64,000 nucleotides of DNA from Pirellulimonas nuda. Lineage in GTDB: Bacteria > Planctomycetota > Planctomycetia > Pirellulales > Lacipirellulaceae. Positions 54,747-63,782 of the stretch are shown one piece after another. Both the position numbers and the translations under genes were made by a program. The stretch spans positions 4,526,001 through 4,590,000 of the forward strand of contig NZ_CP036291.1 of assembly GCF_007750855.1 (NCBI RefSeq). The letters are read 5' to 3'. Numbering within the stretch: the first letter of the stretch is position 1; each line of letters begins with the position of its first letter. The notes below the pieces were generated by a model that made no database searches, was not told the DNA's origin, and saw only the letters and a program-made list of their open reading frames with translations.

Positions 54747-56240
54747 GTGTCCCTCTCTGCTGCTGCTATGCCCCGTGACTTCCTCCAAGGCGCCCGCGAC
54801 TACTACGACGTTGCGGTCATCGGCTCCGGCCTCGCCGGCCTGACCGCCGCCAACGTGCTCGCGCGCCAAGGCCGAAGCGTGCTGCTGCTGGAGCAACACT
54901 ACAAGCTCGGCGGCATGGCCACCTGGTTTAAGCGCCCGGGCGGGCACATCTTCGACATCTCGCTGCACGGCTTCCCGTACGGCATGGTCAAGAGCTGCCG
55001 GCGTTACTGGAGCCGGGAGATCGCCGACAGCATCGTGCAGCTCGACGGCGTGCGGTTTGACAACCCGATGTTCTCGCTGTGGACCAGCTTCACTCGAGAC
55101 GACTTCACCAAGCAGCTAGTCGAGAAGTTCAAGGTCGATCCTGCGACGGTCGACGCGTTCTTCGACAAGGCCCGCGGGATGAACTTCTACGACGACCAGC
55201 AGACCACCACCCGTGAGCTCTTCGACGAGTTCTTCCCGGGCCGCGAGGACGTCATCCGCCTGCTGATGGAGCCCATTACCTACGCCAACGGCAGCACGCT
55301 GGAAGACCCCGCCATCAGCTACGGCATCGTCTTCAGCAACTTCATGTCGAAGGGGGTGTTTACGTTCCAAGGGGGGACCGACAAGCTTGTGAAGCAGATG
55401 GAGGACGAGCTGAAGAAGAGCGGCGTCGACATCCGCATCCGCTGCGACGTCGAGAAGATCAACGTCGGGCGTGACGGGGTGGAGTCGATCGAGGTGAACG
55501 GCCGCACCATCCGCTGCGGCGCGGTGGTCAGCAACGCCAACCTCCGCCAGACCGTGTTCAAGCTGATCGGCGAAGAGAAGTTCGACCGCGGCTTCATCGA
55601 CGACGCCCGCGCGGTGCGGCTAAACAACAGCAGCACCCAAGTTTACATGGGGCTTAAGGAAGACGACCGGCTCGACGTCTCCGAGCTGGGCGACCTGCTG
55701 TTCAGCAGCACGGCGCCCACGTTCGAGACCGAGGCGCTGCTGAGCCGAGACATCACCAGCCGGACCTACTCGTTCTACTACCCGAAGACGCGTCCCGAGG
55801 GTCGGCCGCGTTGCCTGGTGGTCTCCAGCACCAACGCCCGCTACGAGGACTGGGCGGGCCTACCCGAAGACGAGTACCAGGCCAGCAAGCAAGACCTGTG
55901 CGAGACCACCCTCGAAGCGCTCGACAAGTACGTGCCGAACATCCGCGAGCGGGTGGTGCACGTCGAGGCGAGCACGCCACGCACCTTCCAGCACTACACC
56001 GCCCACTTGGCCGGGGCGAGCTTCGGCACGAAATTCGAGGGCCTCGCGGTGAGCCGCGCGCTGCCCGAACAGATCTCCGGGCTGTACCACGCCGGCAGCG
56101 TGGGGATCATCATGTCGGGCTGGCTGGGGGCGATGAACTACGGCGTGATCGTGGCGAACGAGGTGGATAACCTGCTGATGTCGAGGGGGTCGCGATCGAC
56201 CAGCGGCTTCGAGGAGTCGGTCGCCGGCGAGAAGTCGTAG
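54747..56240 (+). CDS. FAD-dependent oxidoreductase, phytoene-desaturase type
   Basis: 497 residues, or 490 from the ATG at 54768. The N-terminal FAD-binding motif [20 protein letters not shown] near 21 with [11 protein letters not shown] is canonical. The C-terminal part holds [20 protein letters not shown] near 447, the end seen in CrtI-like enzymes. Middle stretches [20 protein letters not shown] and [20 protein letters not shown] fit carotenoid desaturases and isomerases. The family oxidises carotenoid precursors or similar lipids; the actual substrate is unknown and no other carotenoid gene is visible. It is convergent with the toxin-antitoxin pair. Confidence 0.85.
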   Translation: MSLSAAAMPRDFLQGARDYYDVAVIGSGLAGLTAANVLARQGRSVLLLEQHYKLGGMATWFKRPGGHIFDISLHGFPYGMVKSCRRYWSREIADSIVQLDGVRFDNPMFSLWTSFTRDDFTKQLVEKFKVDPATVDAFFDKARGMNFYDDQQTTTRELFDEFFPGREDVIRLLMEPITYANGSTLEDPAISYGIVFSNFMSKGVFTFQGGTDKLVKQMEDELKKSGVDIRIRCDVEKINVGRDGVESIEVNGRTIRCGAVVSNANLRQTVFKLIGEEKFDRGFIDDARAVRLNNSSTQVYMGLKEDDRLDVSELGDLLFSSTAPTFETEALLSRDITSRTYSFYYPKTRPEGRPRCLVVSSTNARYEDWAGLPEDEYQASKQDLCETTLEALDKYVPNIRERVVHVEASTPRTFQHYTAHLAGASFGTKFEGLAVSRALPEQISGLYHAGSVGIIMSGWLGAMNYGVIVANEVDNLLMSRGSRSTSGFEESVAGEKS

Positions 56241-56246
56241 GCCGGC

Positions 56247-56567
56247 CTAAGCGACCACCGTCACCCTGCACTTTGGCAAATCGTCCGGGGCGGCGAGCAG
56301 CTTAGGCACAAGCGGGCGGATGTCTTCAAAGTCGTTGCTGGGGGCCTTCAGGACGATGACGGCAATTGGCAGGTTTCTCTGGCTCTGTTGGTACGGAAGA
56401 TTGGTGTCATTCGTTACCAAGGCATCGAAGCCTTCCGCTGCCGCGAATTGCAGTAGCTCGCCGTTCTTTATGCCCCTCCAACCACGATAGGCAACGGTCT
56501 CGCAATCGTGACCGGTTATCTCGTGACGCAGGTCATGAGTGACATTCTCGTCAAGCAGTATCTTCAC
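56247..56567 (-). CDS. DUF5615 PIN-like toxin candidate
   Basis: 106 residues. ILLDENVTHDLRHEITGHDC, near the start, and DALVTNDTNLPYQQ near 49 give the aspartates of a PIN-like/Mut7-C nuclease fold, the DUF5615 family. It overlaps the upstream DUF433 gene by four bases (ATGA), the classic arrangement of such toxin-antitoxin pairs. The toxin is the downstream gene. Likely an RNase held in check by the upstream protein (family knowledge). Confidence 0.85.
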   Translation of the reverse strand: MKILLDENVTHDLRHEITGHDCETVAYRGWRGIKNGELLQFAAAEGFDALVTNDTNLPYQQSQRNLPIAVIVLKAPSNDFEDIRPLVPKLLAAPDDLPKCRVTVVA

Positions 56568-56779
56568 GACACCGGCACTTCCGGGAGCATCTTAGCCTCC
56601 ACTTCGTCGAGCAGATCCACAACTTGGCTCCGCTCAACCGTCGGAAACTGTTCGAGAAAGTACTCGATGCTCCGATTATGCTTCAGGGCATCGAACAATG
56701 ACACCACCGGCACCCGCGTCCCCGCGAAGCAAGGGGTGCCGCCCTGGATTTCCGGATCGACGCTGATGACGGTGCTCAT
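56564..56779 (-). CDS. DUF433-family antitoxin
   Basis: 71 residues. VISVDPEIQGGTPCFAGTRV followed by PVVSLFDALKHNRSIEYFL and FPTVERSQVVDLLDE is the full DUF433 pattern, a DNA-binding helix-turn-helix of VapB-like antitoxins. It is the first gene of the pair with the DUF5615 gene. The pair probably autoregulates its own promoter. Confidence 0.9.
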   Translation of the reverse strand: MSTVISVDPEIQGGTPCFAGTRVPVVSLFDALKHNRSIEYFLEQFPTVERSQVVDLLDEVEAKMLPEVPVS

Positions 56780-56865
56780 GTTTAAATTATAGCACCCTTC
56801 GGCCCGCGGCTAGCAAGCCCTACATCGCTCGGCGGAAAGCTGACCGCTGAATGCTGACCGCTCCG

Positions 56866-58287
56866 TCACTGGAACAGCCGCCAGCCGCACCACTCCATCC
56901 AGTTCACGATCCACGGGTGCGTCCACGGGTTCCACGTCGGGTAGCTGGCCGACAGGCAGGAGAACGCCAGCAGCACCAAACCTACCGCGCGGCCCAGGCG
57001 GCCCGCCCCTTCGGCGCCCGCGGCCAGCAGCACCAGCCACATAGGGGTGAACCAGAACATCCACCGCAAGCCGCTGGTCATGCCGCCGTAGTTGCGGTCC
57101 TCGAGCGGCCGCAAGCCCGTGTAGAACACCAGGCAGACGCCCGAGAGCAGCAGCACCGCCGCGGCTACCTCACGCCTCGATGCGTCGCCGCGACGCAGCC
57201 AACGCACGCCCCCCAACAGGCTCAGCAGCCACACCGGCGTCAACGAGAAGACGCCGTGGTGGCCGACAAGGCAGTGCAGCGCGTAGACCCCTTTGGATTC
57301 TTCGCCCTTGTCGATCCCTTGGCGGTCCGACCAGTAGCTAGTGAGCGTGCGGCCGTTGCGCTCGACGCTCCAGATGTACCAATTGTCTTCGGGGTCGGTC
57401 TCGCTGCGGTGGGCGTACGGAGGGCGCAGCGAGTCGTGGGCCCAGACGTTGGTCGCGAAGAAGGCGGCCGCCACGGCCAGCGTGCCCGGAACGAACCACA
57501 GCAGCGTCCGCCGCCAGTCGAGCCACAGGAACCCGAGCGACGCCAACCCCACGAGCGATAGCGCCGGGAGCTCGTTCACGGCCGCGAACGCCGCAGCGAG
57601 CCCCCCCACGATGAACAACCACGCCGGCCGATCGGGCCGCTGCCGCAGTCTCACCCAAACGTACAGCACCCCCGCGGCGCAGACCGCCGCGGGCAGGTGG
57701 TTGTTCAGCACCACCGCAAACGTGGTGATGAACGTGCCGAAACACCCCGCGGCCACGGCCAACAGCTTTGCCCAGTCGTCCGCGATCAACCGCTCAAGAG
57801 TCGCCGCGACCAACGCCAGCATGAGGGCCACCGGCAGCACGTTGATCGTTAGCAGCATCAGCCGCCCGACGGCGTACGGCTCGTCCCCCAGCGACCAACC
57901 GGTCAGCTTGTGGATGGCCCAATACTCGGCCGCGATCATCGCGACTAGCAGCGGCGGCTTGCTGGAGTAGAAGTGCATCTGGCCGTCGCGGCCGCGGTGG
58001 TAGACCTTGTCGATCGAGTCCCAGTTTGGCTCGTCGAGGATGTCGTCGATCTCCCACCGCCCCTGCTCCACGAGCGCCCGGACCGCCATCCAGCGGCTGC
58101 GGTCGTTGGAGCTGAGGAAGGGGCGCTGCAGGTCGACGCCGTCGCGTCGCTCGTCGAGCGCGATGACGTTCACCGAGTTCACCGCCAAGTTCCGCCCCGC
58201 CATCTGCCCCGTGGCGGCGGCGATCAGCAGTGCATAGACGGACCAGCGCAACTGGGCTCCGGCTTGGCGATCAGTTTTTTCCAACAT
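56866..58287 (-). CDS. Integral membrane protein, probable GT-C-fold glycosyltransferase
   Basis: 473 residues with about ten membrane helices, e.g. LLLTINVLPVALMLALVAAT near 140 and PAWLFIVGGLAAAFAAVNEL near 210. The first extracytoplasmic loop has DRSRWMAVRALVEQGRWEID and KPPLLVAMIAAEYW; the SxKPPL pattern is seen in ArnT/PMT-type (GT39/GT83) glycosyltransferases. Together with the GT2 and flippase-like genes on the same strand it may glycosylate a lipid or exported protein. I do not recognise a precise family. Confidence 0.7.
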   Translation of the reverse strand: MLEKTDRQAGAQLRWSVYALLIAAATGQMAGRNLAVNSVNVIALDERRDGVDLQRPFLSSNDRSRWMAVRALVEQGRWEIDDILDEPNWDSIDKVYHRGRDGQMHFYSSKPPLLVAMIAAEYWAIHKLTGWSLGDEPYAVGRLMLLTINVLPVALMLALVAATLERLIADDWAKLLAVAAGCFGTFITTFAVVLNNHLPAAVCAAGVLYVWVRLRQRPDRPAWLFIVGGLAAAFAAVNELPALSLVGLASLGFLWLDWRRTLLWFVPGTLAVAAAFFATNVWAHDSLRPPYAHRSETDPEDNWYIWSVERNGRTLTSYWSDRQGIDKGEESKGVYALHCLVGHHGVFSLTPVWLLSLLGGVRWLRRGDASRREVAAAVLLLSGVCLVFYTGLRPLEDRNYGGMTSGLRWMFWFTPMWLVLLAAGAEGAGRLGRAVGLVLLAFSCLSASYPTWNPWTHPWIVNWMEWCGWRLFQ

Positions 58288-58304
58288 TGCGCTCCAGCAA
58301 GAAT

Positions 58305-58530
58305 AACCACAGAGCCACAGAGGTTACGGAGAAGGACGGAGACGGATGGGGGAAAGCTCTCGCAGAGGCGCGGGGGCGCAGAGGTGAGATGGGGACGCGT
58401 GTTTGATTGCTTTGATTCATGTTTATGGATGTTCACATGATCGATTGTTTCCATGTCTGCGCCCCTGCGCTTCCGCGAGAGATACTTCTTCCTCCGTCCG
58501 TCTCTGTTTCCTCAGCGGCTCTGTGGTTCA
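58305..58530. repeat. ACCACAGAG-type long inverted repeat
   Basis: The arm accacagagccacagaggtt from 58307 is the mirror of ctcagcggctctgtggt ending at 58527. The loop has copies of cgcagaggcgcgggggcgca and, mirrored, tgcgcccctgcgcttccgcg. A relative lies at 19790-19965. The right arm contains the last codons and stop of the GT2 gene. Confidence 0.88.
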
Positions 58531-59483
58531 CTTTTTTTCGTGCGTTCGGCGATTGAGTACGTGTCTCGGTCTCGGAGCTGATGCGCAGTGAGCATCTCTC
58601 CCAGCAGCCCCACCGAGAGGAACTGGGCCCCGATGACGAACAGCCCCAGCGCGTAGTACAGCATCGCGGTTTCGTGCAGGTGGATCGGCTCTGCAGAGAT
58701 CGCCCGCGTGACGCACCAGGCCACGGCCAGGTAGCCCAACCCCAGAGCGCCCATCAAGAACGCGAGCAGCCCGATGGCGCCCAGCAGGTGCTGCGGGCGG
58801 TCGCCGAAGCCGGTGATGAACTTGACGGTCATGATGTCCAGCAGCCCCTTGATGAGCCGCGTCACGCCGTACTTCGAGTGGCCGAACTCGCGGGGGCGGT
58901 GGTGCACCCCTACTTCGGCGACGCGGTAGCCGCGGGCGTCGGCCAGCACCGGCACAAACCGGTGAAGCTCGCCGTACAGGCGTACTTCCTTCAACACCTC
59001 CGCCCGGTAGCACTTGAGGCCGCAGTTGTGGTCGTGCAGCCGAACGCCGCTGATCCAGCTCACCAGCGTGTTGAACCCCAGCGAGGGCAGCGTCTTGTGC
59101 CACGGGTCCTTGCGGTCCACCTTCCAGCCGCTCACCACGTCGGCGCCGTCGTCGATCGCCGCCAGCAGCTTGGGGAACTCCGCGGGGTCGTCCTGAAGGT
59201 CGGCGTCTAGTGTGAACACGATCGGCGCCGTGGCGGCCCGGAACCCGGCGCTGAGCGCCGCGGCCTTGCCGAAGTTGCGACGCAGGCGGATCCCCTCGAT
59301 CCGCGGGTCGGCGACCGCCAACTCCTCGATCACCTCCCACGAACTGTCGGTCGACCCGTCGTCCACCATCACGACCTGCAGGTCGTAGTCGTTGGCAGCG
59401 GCGACGTCAGAAATCTGTTCCACCAGCCGCGACAAGCTCTCCGCCTCGTCGATCAGCGGGATGACAACGCTGATGGGACGCAT
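58512..59483 (-). CDS. GT2 glycosyltransferase, polyprenyl-phosphate type
   Basis: 323 residues. The GT2 domain has SVVIPLIDEAESLSRLVEQI at the start, DDGSTDSSWEV near 41, LRRNFGKAAALSAGF near 67, and the metal site LDADLQDDPAEF near 92. REFGHSKYGVTRLIKGLLDI near 207 and two C-terminal membrane helices (LLGAIGLLAFLMGALGLGYL and LYYALGLFVIGAQFLSVGLL) match undecaprenyl-phosphate sugar transferases such as ArnC and GtrB. The last six residues SEPQSR and the stop codon are encoded by the inverted repeat at 58305-58530, so the C-terminus was rewritten by the repeat. Confidence 0.92.
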   Translation of the reverse strand: MRPISVVIPLIDEAESLSRLVEQISDVAAANDYDLQVVMVDDGSTDSSWEVIEELAVADPRIEGIRLRRNFGKAAALSAGFRAATAPIVFTLDADLQDDPAEFPKLLAAIDDGADVVSGWKVDRKDPWHKTLPSLGFNTLVSWISGVRLHDHNCGLKCYRAEVLKEVRLYGELHRFVPVLADARGYRVAEVGVHHRPREFGHSKYGVTRLIKGLLDIMTVKFITGFGDRPQHLLGAIGLLAFLMGALGLGYLAVAWCVTRAISAEPIHLHETAMLYYALGLFVIGAQFLSVGLLGEMLTAHQLRDRDTYSIAERTKKSEPQSR

Positions 59484-59566
59484 AGGCCGGAGCTAGGCTA
59501 TTTGCAATGACCAAGCATCGATGATCGGGGGGCGACTCCCGGAGCATCGCTTGCGCGCGGCGGTCA

Positions 59567-60520
59567 CTAGGGCTTTGGTGTTTGTTGGTCCGCGGTCGGC
59601 GCCGGCGCCGACCGCACGGTGGTCCACAGGATACCACACAGCCCCGCCTCGGTGATAACCCAGATCAGCCGAGTCGCGGCGGCGGCGACCAGCGCGGTCT
59701 CGGCGCCGAAGCGTGGGGCGAGCATCTCGAGCATGAGCGCGTCGCGGACGCCGGCCCCGCCGGGGATCATCGATAGAAAGCCCGCCACCACGGGGAGCGT
59801 GGCCGCCTTCAAGCAGGTGACGTACCCGCTCAGGTCGAAGGGCGAGACGGACGACGAGCAGCAACGGATCACGCATTGCAGGCTCACCGCGATCACGCAC
59901 CAAGCCAGGCAGGCGGCCGGCCAGCCCGCCAACGCGGCGGCCCAGGTGATCCGTACCGGGGGGTGGTCGGGCCGGAGCCGCTTGCCGACCAAGCGCAGCA
60001 TGATGGGGTTAGCGACCGGCGGGAGCGTCGGGAGCGCGCAACCGACCGCGATCAGCGCCGCGAGGGTTGAGTGCCAAGCCGGGCCGTCAGAAAAGGCCAG
60101 CAGGCCGGCGGCCATGGCGCCGCCGACCGCCATGAAGGTGAGGGTCTCAACGAACACCGAAGCGGCGATCGGCCCCGCGTCGCCCCCCGCGGTGCGTACG
60201 GCCGCGGTGCGCAGCACCACCACCATCGCCTTGCCGGGCACATACTTGCCGAGATTGCCGTAGTAGTAGGCCGGCACGACGACCCGCGCCTTGTGGGGCT
60301 GGCCGAACGCCCGCAACACCAGCCCCCAGTACCACGCCATCGGCGCCATGCCGACCACGTAGACCAGCGCCGCGGCGAGCGCCCACTCGGGCCGAATGGC
60401 CAGCTCCGCGCCGCTCAGACTCCCCCAAGCCCGGGCGACCGTACGCCACACAAACAGGCCCACCAGACCAAGCACGGCTACACGGAGGACCATCAGCAGC
60501 GTGCGTCGCGGAATGTTCAA
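59567..60520 (-). CDS. UPF0104/LPG-synthase-like flippase family membrane protein
   Basis: 317 residues with about eight membrane helices. The family signature is YYGNLGKYVPGKAMVVVLRT near 86 and VVAGFLSMIPGGAGVRDALM near 248, the latter with the conserved GGxGxRD/E glycine cluster of UPF0104 proteins (AglD-like, LPG synthase membrane domain). These proteins often sit with polyprenyl-phosphate glycosyltransferases and may help move lipid-linked sugars. It is 83 bases upstream of the GT2 gene on the same strand. Confidence 0.88.
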   Translation of the reverse strand: MNIPRRTLLMVLRVAVLGLVGLFVWRTVARAWGSLSGAELAIRPEWALAAALVYVVGMAPMAWYWGLVLRAFGQPHKARVVVPAYYYGNLGKYVPGKAMVVVLRTAAVRTAGGDAGPIAASVFVETLTFMAVGGAMAAGLLAFSDGPAWHSTLAALIAVGCALPTLPPVANPIMLRLVGKRLRPDHPPVRITWAAALAGWPAACLAWCVIAVSLQCVIRCCSSSVSPFDLSGYVTCLKAATLPVVAGFLSMIPGGAGVRDALMLEMLAPRFGAETALVAAAATRLIWVITEAGLCGILWTTVRSAPAPTADQQTPKP

Positions 60521-60736
60521 CGTGATGGGCCTGCTGGTGGCGCTGCGTGGGAATCAGTGATCGGTACAATCGGGCGGCCAACCGCCGGCGGAGTCGACCA
60601 GAGGGCGAACCGGGAAGTCCATCACGCACCAGGCCGTTGCCCCGCTAACCATTGCGTATCCTGTCCGTCCGGCCAATCCCGACCCGCTGCCGATGCGTTT
60701 CGGCAGGCCCGCGGCAAACCTGTCCCTGAGTCCGTC

Positions 60737-61948
60737 ATGCCGAAAAAGAAATCGAAACCCTCCCCGGCGCGGAAGGCCGCGATGGAGATTCTGACGCCCC
60801 GCTCGGGGGCCGCCAATGCCTTTGTCCCCCGGGTGGTGTCGCTGATCGCCCTGCTGGCGGTGGTGTTGCTGACCGGCGCCCTGTTCTTCCGGGTGGTGGC
60901 CCAGTTCGTGGTGCCGCTGTTCCTGGCTGGGGTGTTGGTGGTGGTGTTCGAGCCGGTGCACCGCTGGTTTACCGAAAAGCTCCCGGGGCGGCGCTACGCC
61001 GCGGCCGGGGCGACCACCACCGTCGTCATGCTCACCGTGCTGATCCCAACGATCTGGCTCGGCGTGCAGGCCTACTTGGAAGGCCGCCAGGTGGCCCTGT
61101 ACTTGGTAGGGGAAGGCCACCAAGGGACGCTGGCCGAGTCCTTTGAGAAGCGGATCGTCGACGCCAAAGAGTTCTACAAAGACCAAATGGGCACCGAGAA
61201 AGACCCCGATTTCGCACCGCTGGGCGCCGCGATCGCCCGCTACGCGGGCACGGCCGGCCTCAACACGGTGCTCGCCGCGGTTGGGATCGTCGTCGGCTTG
61301 GTGGTGATGACGGTGGCGCTGTTCTACTTCTTGGCCGACGGCCCGGCGATGATCGAAGCCCTGACCCACCTCTCCCCACTGGACGACGAGTACGAACACG
61401 AGCTGTTGCAGAAGTTCTCCGAGGTCAGCCGTGCCGTGGTGGTCGCCACCCTGCTGTCGGCCGTGGTCCAGGGGTTGCTGGGCGGGATCGGGTACTACTT
61501 TGCGCTCGAGGCGGGGGCGCCCATCCTGCTATTGACGGTCCTGACCATCGTGCTAGCAATCATCCCCTTTGTCGGCGCCACGGCCGTCTGGATCCCGGTT
61601 TGCATCTGGATCTTCTTGTTCCAGACCGACATCGGGCCCGACGGCGAGGTGCAGCGCCACTGGGCCGCGGTAATCGGCCTAGCGATCTACGGCACGGCGG
61701 TGGTTTCGTCGATCGACAACGTGATCAAGCCGATGGTGCTGCACGGCAACGCGAAACTCCATCCGCTGCTGGCGCTATTGAGCGTGCTAGGAGGGGTCAG
61801 TGTGCTGGGACCGGTGGGGATCTTGGTCGGCCCGATGCTGGTGGCCTTCCTGCAAGCGATGCTCGGGATGCTGCGACGAGAGCTCGACCGCTTCAACGCC
61901 GAACACGCCGAGGCAGAAGCCGAAGCAGCCCAGCCCCAACCCGCGTAA
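60737..61948 (+). CDS. AI-2E family transporter
   Basis: 403 residues from the ATG at 60737. Hydrophobic helices follow the AI-2E/PerM pattern: RVVSLIALLAVVLLTGALFF near 32, VVAQFVVPLFLAGVLVVVFE near 52, FYFLADGPAMIEALTHLSPL near 195, VVVATLLSAVVQGLLGGIGY near 230, and IDNVIKPMVLHGNAKLHPLL near 320 (the typical PxxxGxxxxxHP pattern). The family includes the autoinducer-2 exporter and sodium/proton antiporters; the substrate is unknown. The tail is Ala/Glu-rich. It is divergent from the flippase-like gene. Confidence 0.9.
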   Translation: MPKKKSKPSPARKAAMEILTPRSGAANAFVPRVVSLIALLAVVLLTGALFFRVVAQFVVPLFLAGVLVVVFEPVHRWFTEKLPGRRYAAAGATTTVVMLTVLIPTIWLGVQAYLEGRQVALYLVGEGHQGTLAESFEKRIVDAKEFYKDQMGTEKDPDFAPLGAAIARYAGTAGLNTVLAAVGIVVGLVVMTVALFYFLADGPAMIEALTHLSPLDDEYEHELLQKFSEVSRAVVVATLLSAVVQGLLGGIGYYFALEAGAPILLLTVLTIVLAIIPFVGATAVWIPVCIWIFLFQTDIGPDGEVQRHWAAVIGLAIYGTAVVSSIDNVIKPMVLHGNAKLHPLLALLSVLGGVSVLGPVGILVGPMLVAFLQAMLGMLRRELDRFNAEHAEAEAEAAQPQPA

Positions 61949-61961
61949 AGTGAGAGCAGCG

Positions 61962-62042
61962 GGCGGGCTCTGCCCCGTCGGTGTGGCAGAGTAATGCGTG
62001 CTCGGCGAGCCGCCACCGACGGGGCGGAGCCCGTCGGCTATC
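61962..62042. repeat. CCGACGGGG composite palindrome, copy 4
   Basis: Two hairpin halves, ggcgggctctgccccgtcgg and its mirror ccgacggggcggagcccgtc, separated by about 30 bases, just after the AI-2E gene. Confidence 0.9.
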
Positions 62043-62168
62043 CCCGTTCTTGTCCCGGGACGCTGGGAAAGTGAGGCAATCCGACTAGGGCGATCCGCAG
62101 CGATCCGCTAAACTCCCCTCGTAGCCGTGCGCGCTCGTGCGCGTACGCCGCCCGAAGCAGGAGTTCGG

Positions 62169-63734
62169 ATGATAGACGCAATCAGGATTGCATTCGCGAC
62201 GCTGGCGATCGTGGCAGCGCCCAACCTCGCCGCGCCCGATCTCGCCGTGGCCGCCGAGCTGTCGTTGCCCATCGACCGCAGCGGGCTAGTACCGGTCGAG
62301 AACATCCCCCGCGAACAGCCCAGCGGGCCGACCGAAAGCCGCTGGACCAACCCCACGATCGTCCCGGCCTACCGGGTCGAAAAGCCGGTCATCGCCCCCA
62401 GCCCAATACGCCACACCGTTTACCAGTCGGGGGCCGCGGGCAGCTACTACGGCGCGCCGCCGACCGCCGGACAGGTCGAGTCTGGATTCCAGCAGGGCGT
62501 GCAAGCCACGCAGCAGTACGCGGCGCAAGCCCAACAATACGCCGGGCAAACGCAGCAGTACGCCGCCCAGGTTCAGCAAGGCGCCACGGCTGCCCAGCAG
62601 GAGTGGACGCAAGCCACCCGCACCGCCCAGAACACCTGGACCCAGCCGGCCGCAGAGCAGCCCCAGGGTGTGTTTCAGAAGCTCGGCGAGGGGACGGCCA
62701 ACCTGATGCGTGGCACGGTGAGCGCGATCGATGGCACGGGCCAGAACATCAAGTCGGGTTTCCAAAGCATGGTGGGGACCAATCAGCCCCCCCCCGCGGC
62801 CCCCGGCAGCGGGCAGTACAACCAGTATTCCTATCTGAGCCCCCCACCGCCGGCGACCCCCCAACAACAGCCCTACATCCCGCCGACCCAGACCCGGTTC
62901 CCACAGCCCGCGGCAACCAGCGCTCAGGGGGCGCCCCCAGCGTATTCTTGGCCAGCGGCGCAACAACCCGCGACGTCGCCGCAGATGGGCGCCGACCCGC
63001 GTATGGCCGCGGCCGACCCCCAGCGGGCCGGTGTCGCGGGTTTCGACAGCCAGCTCTCTATCCCCCCGCCCCCGGTTGAGAGCTACTCGACCACGGGAAG
63101 CGAACGCTACGCGAGCCCGACCGCGGCAGCGCCGCGGTCGCAGCTCAATGGCCTCGAGCCGGTTGAGTCGTATGGTCGCAGGCCGACCGCCGCGGCGGCG
63201 CCCGCCCCGAACGGGTCGTTCGAGGGCCCCAGCCTGACGCCGAATTGGGACACGCCCCCGGCCGGCAACGGCTCAAACCCCGCGTCCGGCGCCGGTTGGC
63301 CCGACGCAAAGTCCGATCCTTGGCCGACGAAGACAGCCTCCGACCAAGGGGGTTGGGGAGGAAGCGGGGCCGCCGATTGGGGCAGCGGTCAGTCGTCGTC
63401 TGGCTTCCCGCCTCCTGCGCAGCAGCCCCCGCCCGGGGTCGGCAACGGCGGGTTCGCCGGTCAGTCCAACGGCGGAGCGGACGCCGCCGCGGTGTCCTGG
63501 ACCCTCCAGAATGGCGCAAATCCCAACGGGGCCAACCCCAACGGCGGCAACTTCCAAGAGCAAACGGCCCCTGTCCCAGAACGCCCCTGGGAGTGGCTGG
63601 TGTTCGCGTCGCTGGCCGCCCTGGCGTCGCTGGCCGCCAACCTCTACCTGGGGATGAACTACATCGACCTGCGGAACAAGTTCCGCTCGGCGCTACGCCG
63701 GTCTGGCCGTGGCTACACCCGCGCCGCCGCCTAG
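62169..63734 (+). CDS. Secreted repeat protein with C-terminal membrane helix
   Basis: 521 residues from the ATG at 62169 with AGGAG six bases upstream. A signal peptide (FATLAIVAAPNLAAPDLAVA) precedes a Gln/Tyr/Ala-repeat region at about 105-140 (TQQYAAQAQQYAGQTQQYAA), an amphipathic stretch, and a long Pro/Gln/Gly-rich disordered region. Near the C-terminus is one membrane helix, EWLVFASLAALASLAANLYL (about 481-500), ending GMNYIDLRNKFRSALRRSGR with positive residues. It is probably an inner-membrane-anchored protein with a long disordered periplasmic arm. No family recognised. Single gene. Confidence 0.75.
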   Translation: MIDAIRIAFATLAIVAAPNLAAPDLAVAAELSLPIDRSGLVPVENIPREQPSGPTESRWTNPTIVPAYRVEKPVIAPSPIRHTVYQSGAAGSYYGAPPTAGQVESGFQQGVQATQQYAAQAQQYAGQTQQYAAQVQQGATAAQQEWTQATRTAQNTWTQPAAEQPQGVFQKLGEGTANLMRGTVSAIDGTGQNIKSGFQSMVGTNQPPPAAPGSGQYNQYSYLSPPPPATPQQQPYIPPTQTRFPQPAATSAQGAPPAYSWPAAQQPATSPQMGADPRMAAADPQRAGVAGFDSQLSIPPPPVESYSTTGSERYASPTAAAPRSQLNGLEPVESYGRRPTAAAAPAPNGSFEGPSLTPNWDTPPAGNGSNPASGAGWPDAKSDPWPTKTASDQGGWGGSGAADWGSGQSSSGFPPPAQQPPPGVGNGGFAGQSNGGADAAAVSWTLQNGANPNGANPNGGNFQEQTAPVPERPWEWLVFASLAALASLAANLYLGMNYIDLRNKFRSALRRSGRGYTRAAA

Positions 63735-63756
63735 CTCCCGCCCCCGGTCCCGCCAC

Positions 63757-63782
63757 TAGCCGACGGGCTACGCCCCGTCGGC
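63757..63782. repeat. CCGACGGGG palindrome, single hairpin
   Basis: tagccgacgggctacgcccc and gtcggc form a near-perfect hairpin after the last gene. The rest of the window, 63783-64000, shows no gene. Confidence 0.85.

Noticed and set aside
54747-56240. Calling the FAD oxidoreductase a specific carotenoid desaturase
   Set aside because: Family motifs fit, but no other carotenoid gene is nearby and the subgroup cannot be set by eye.
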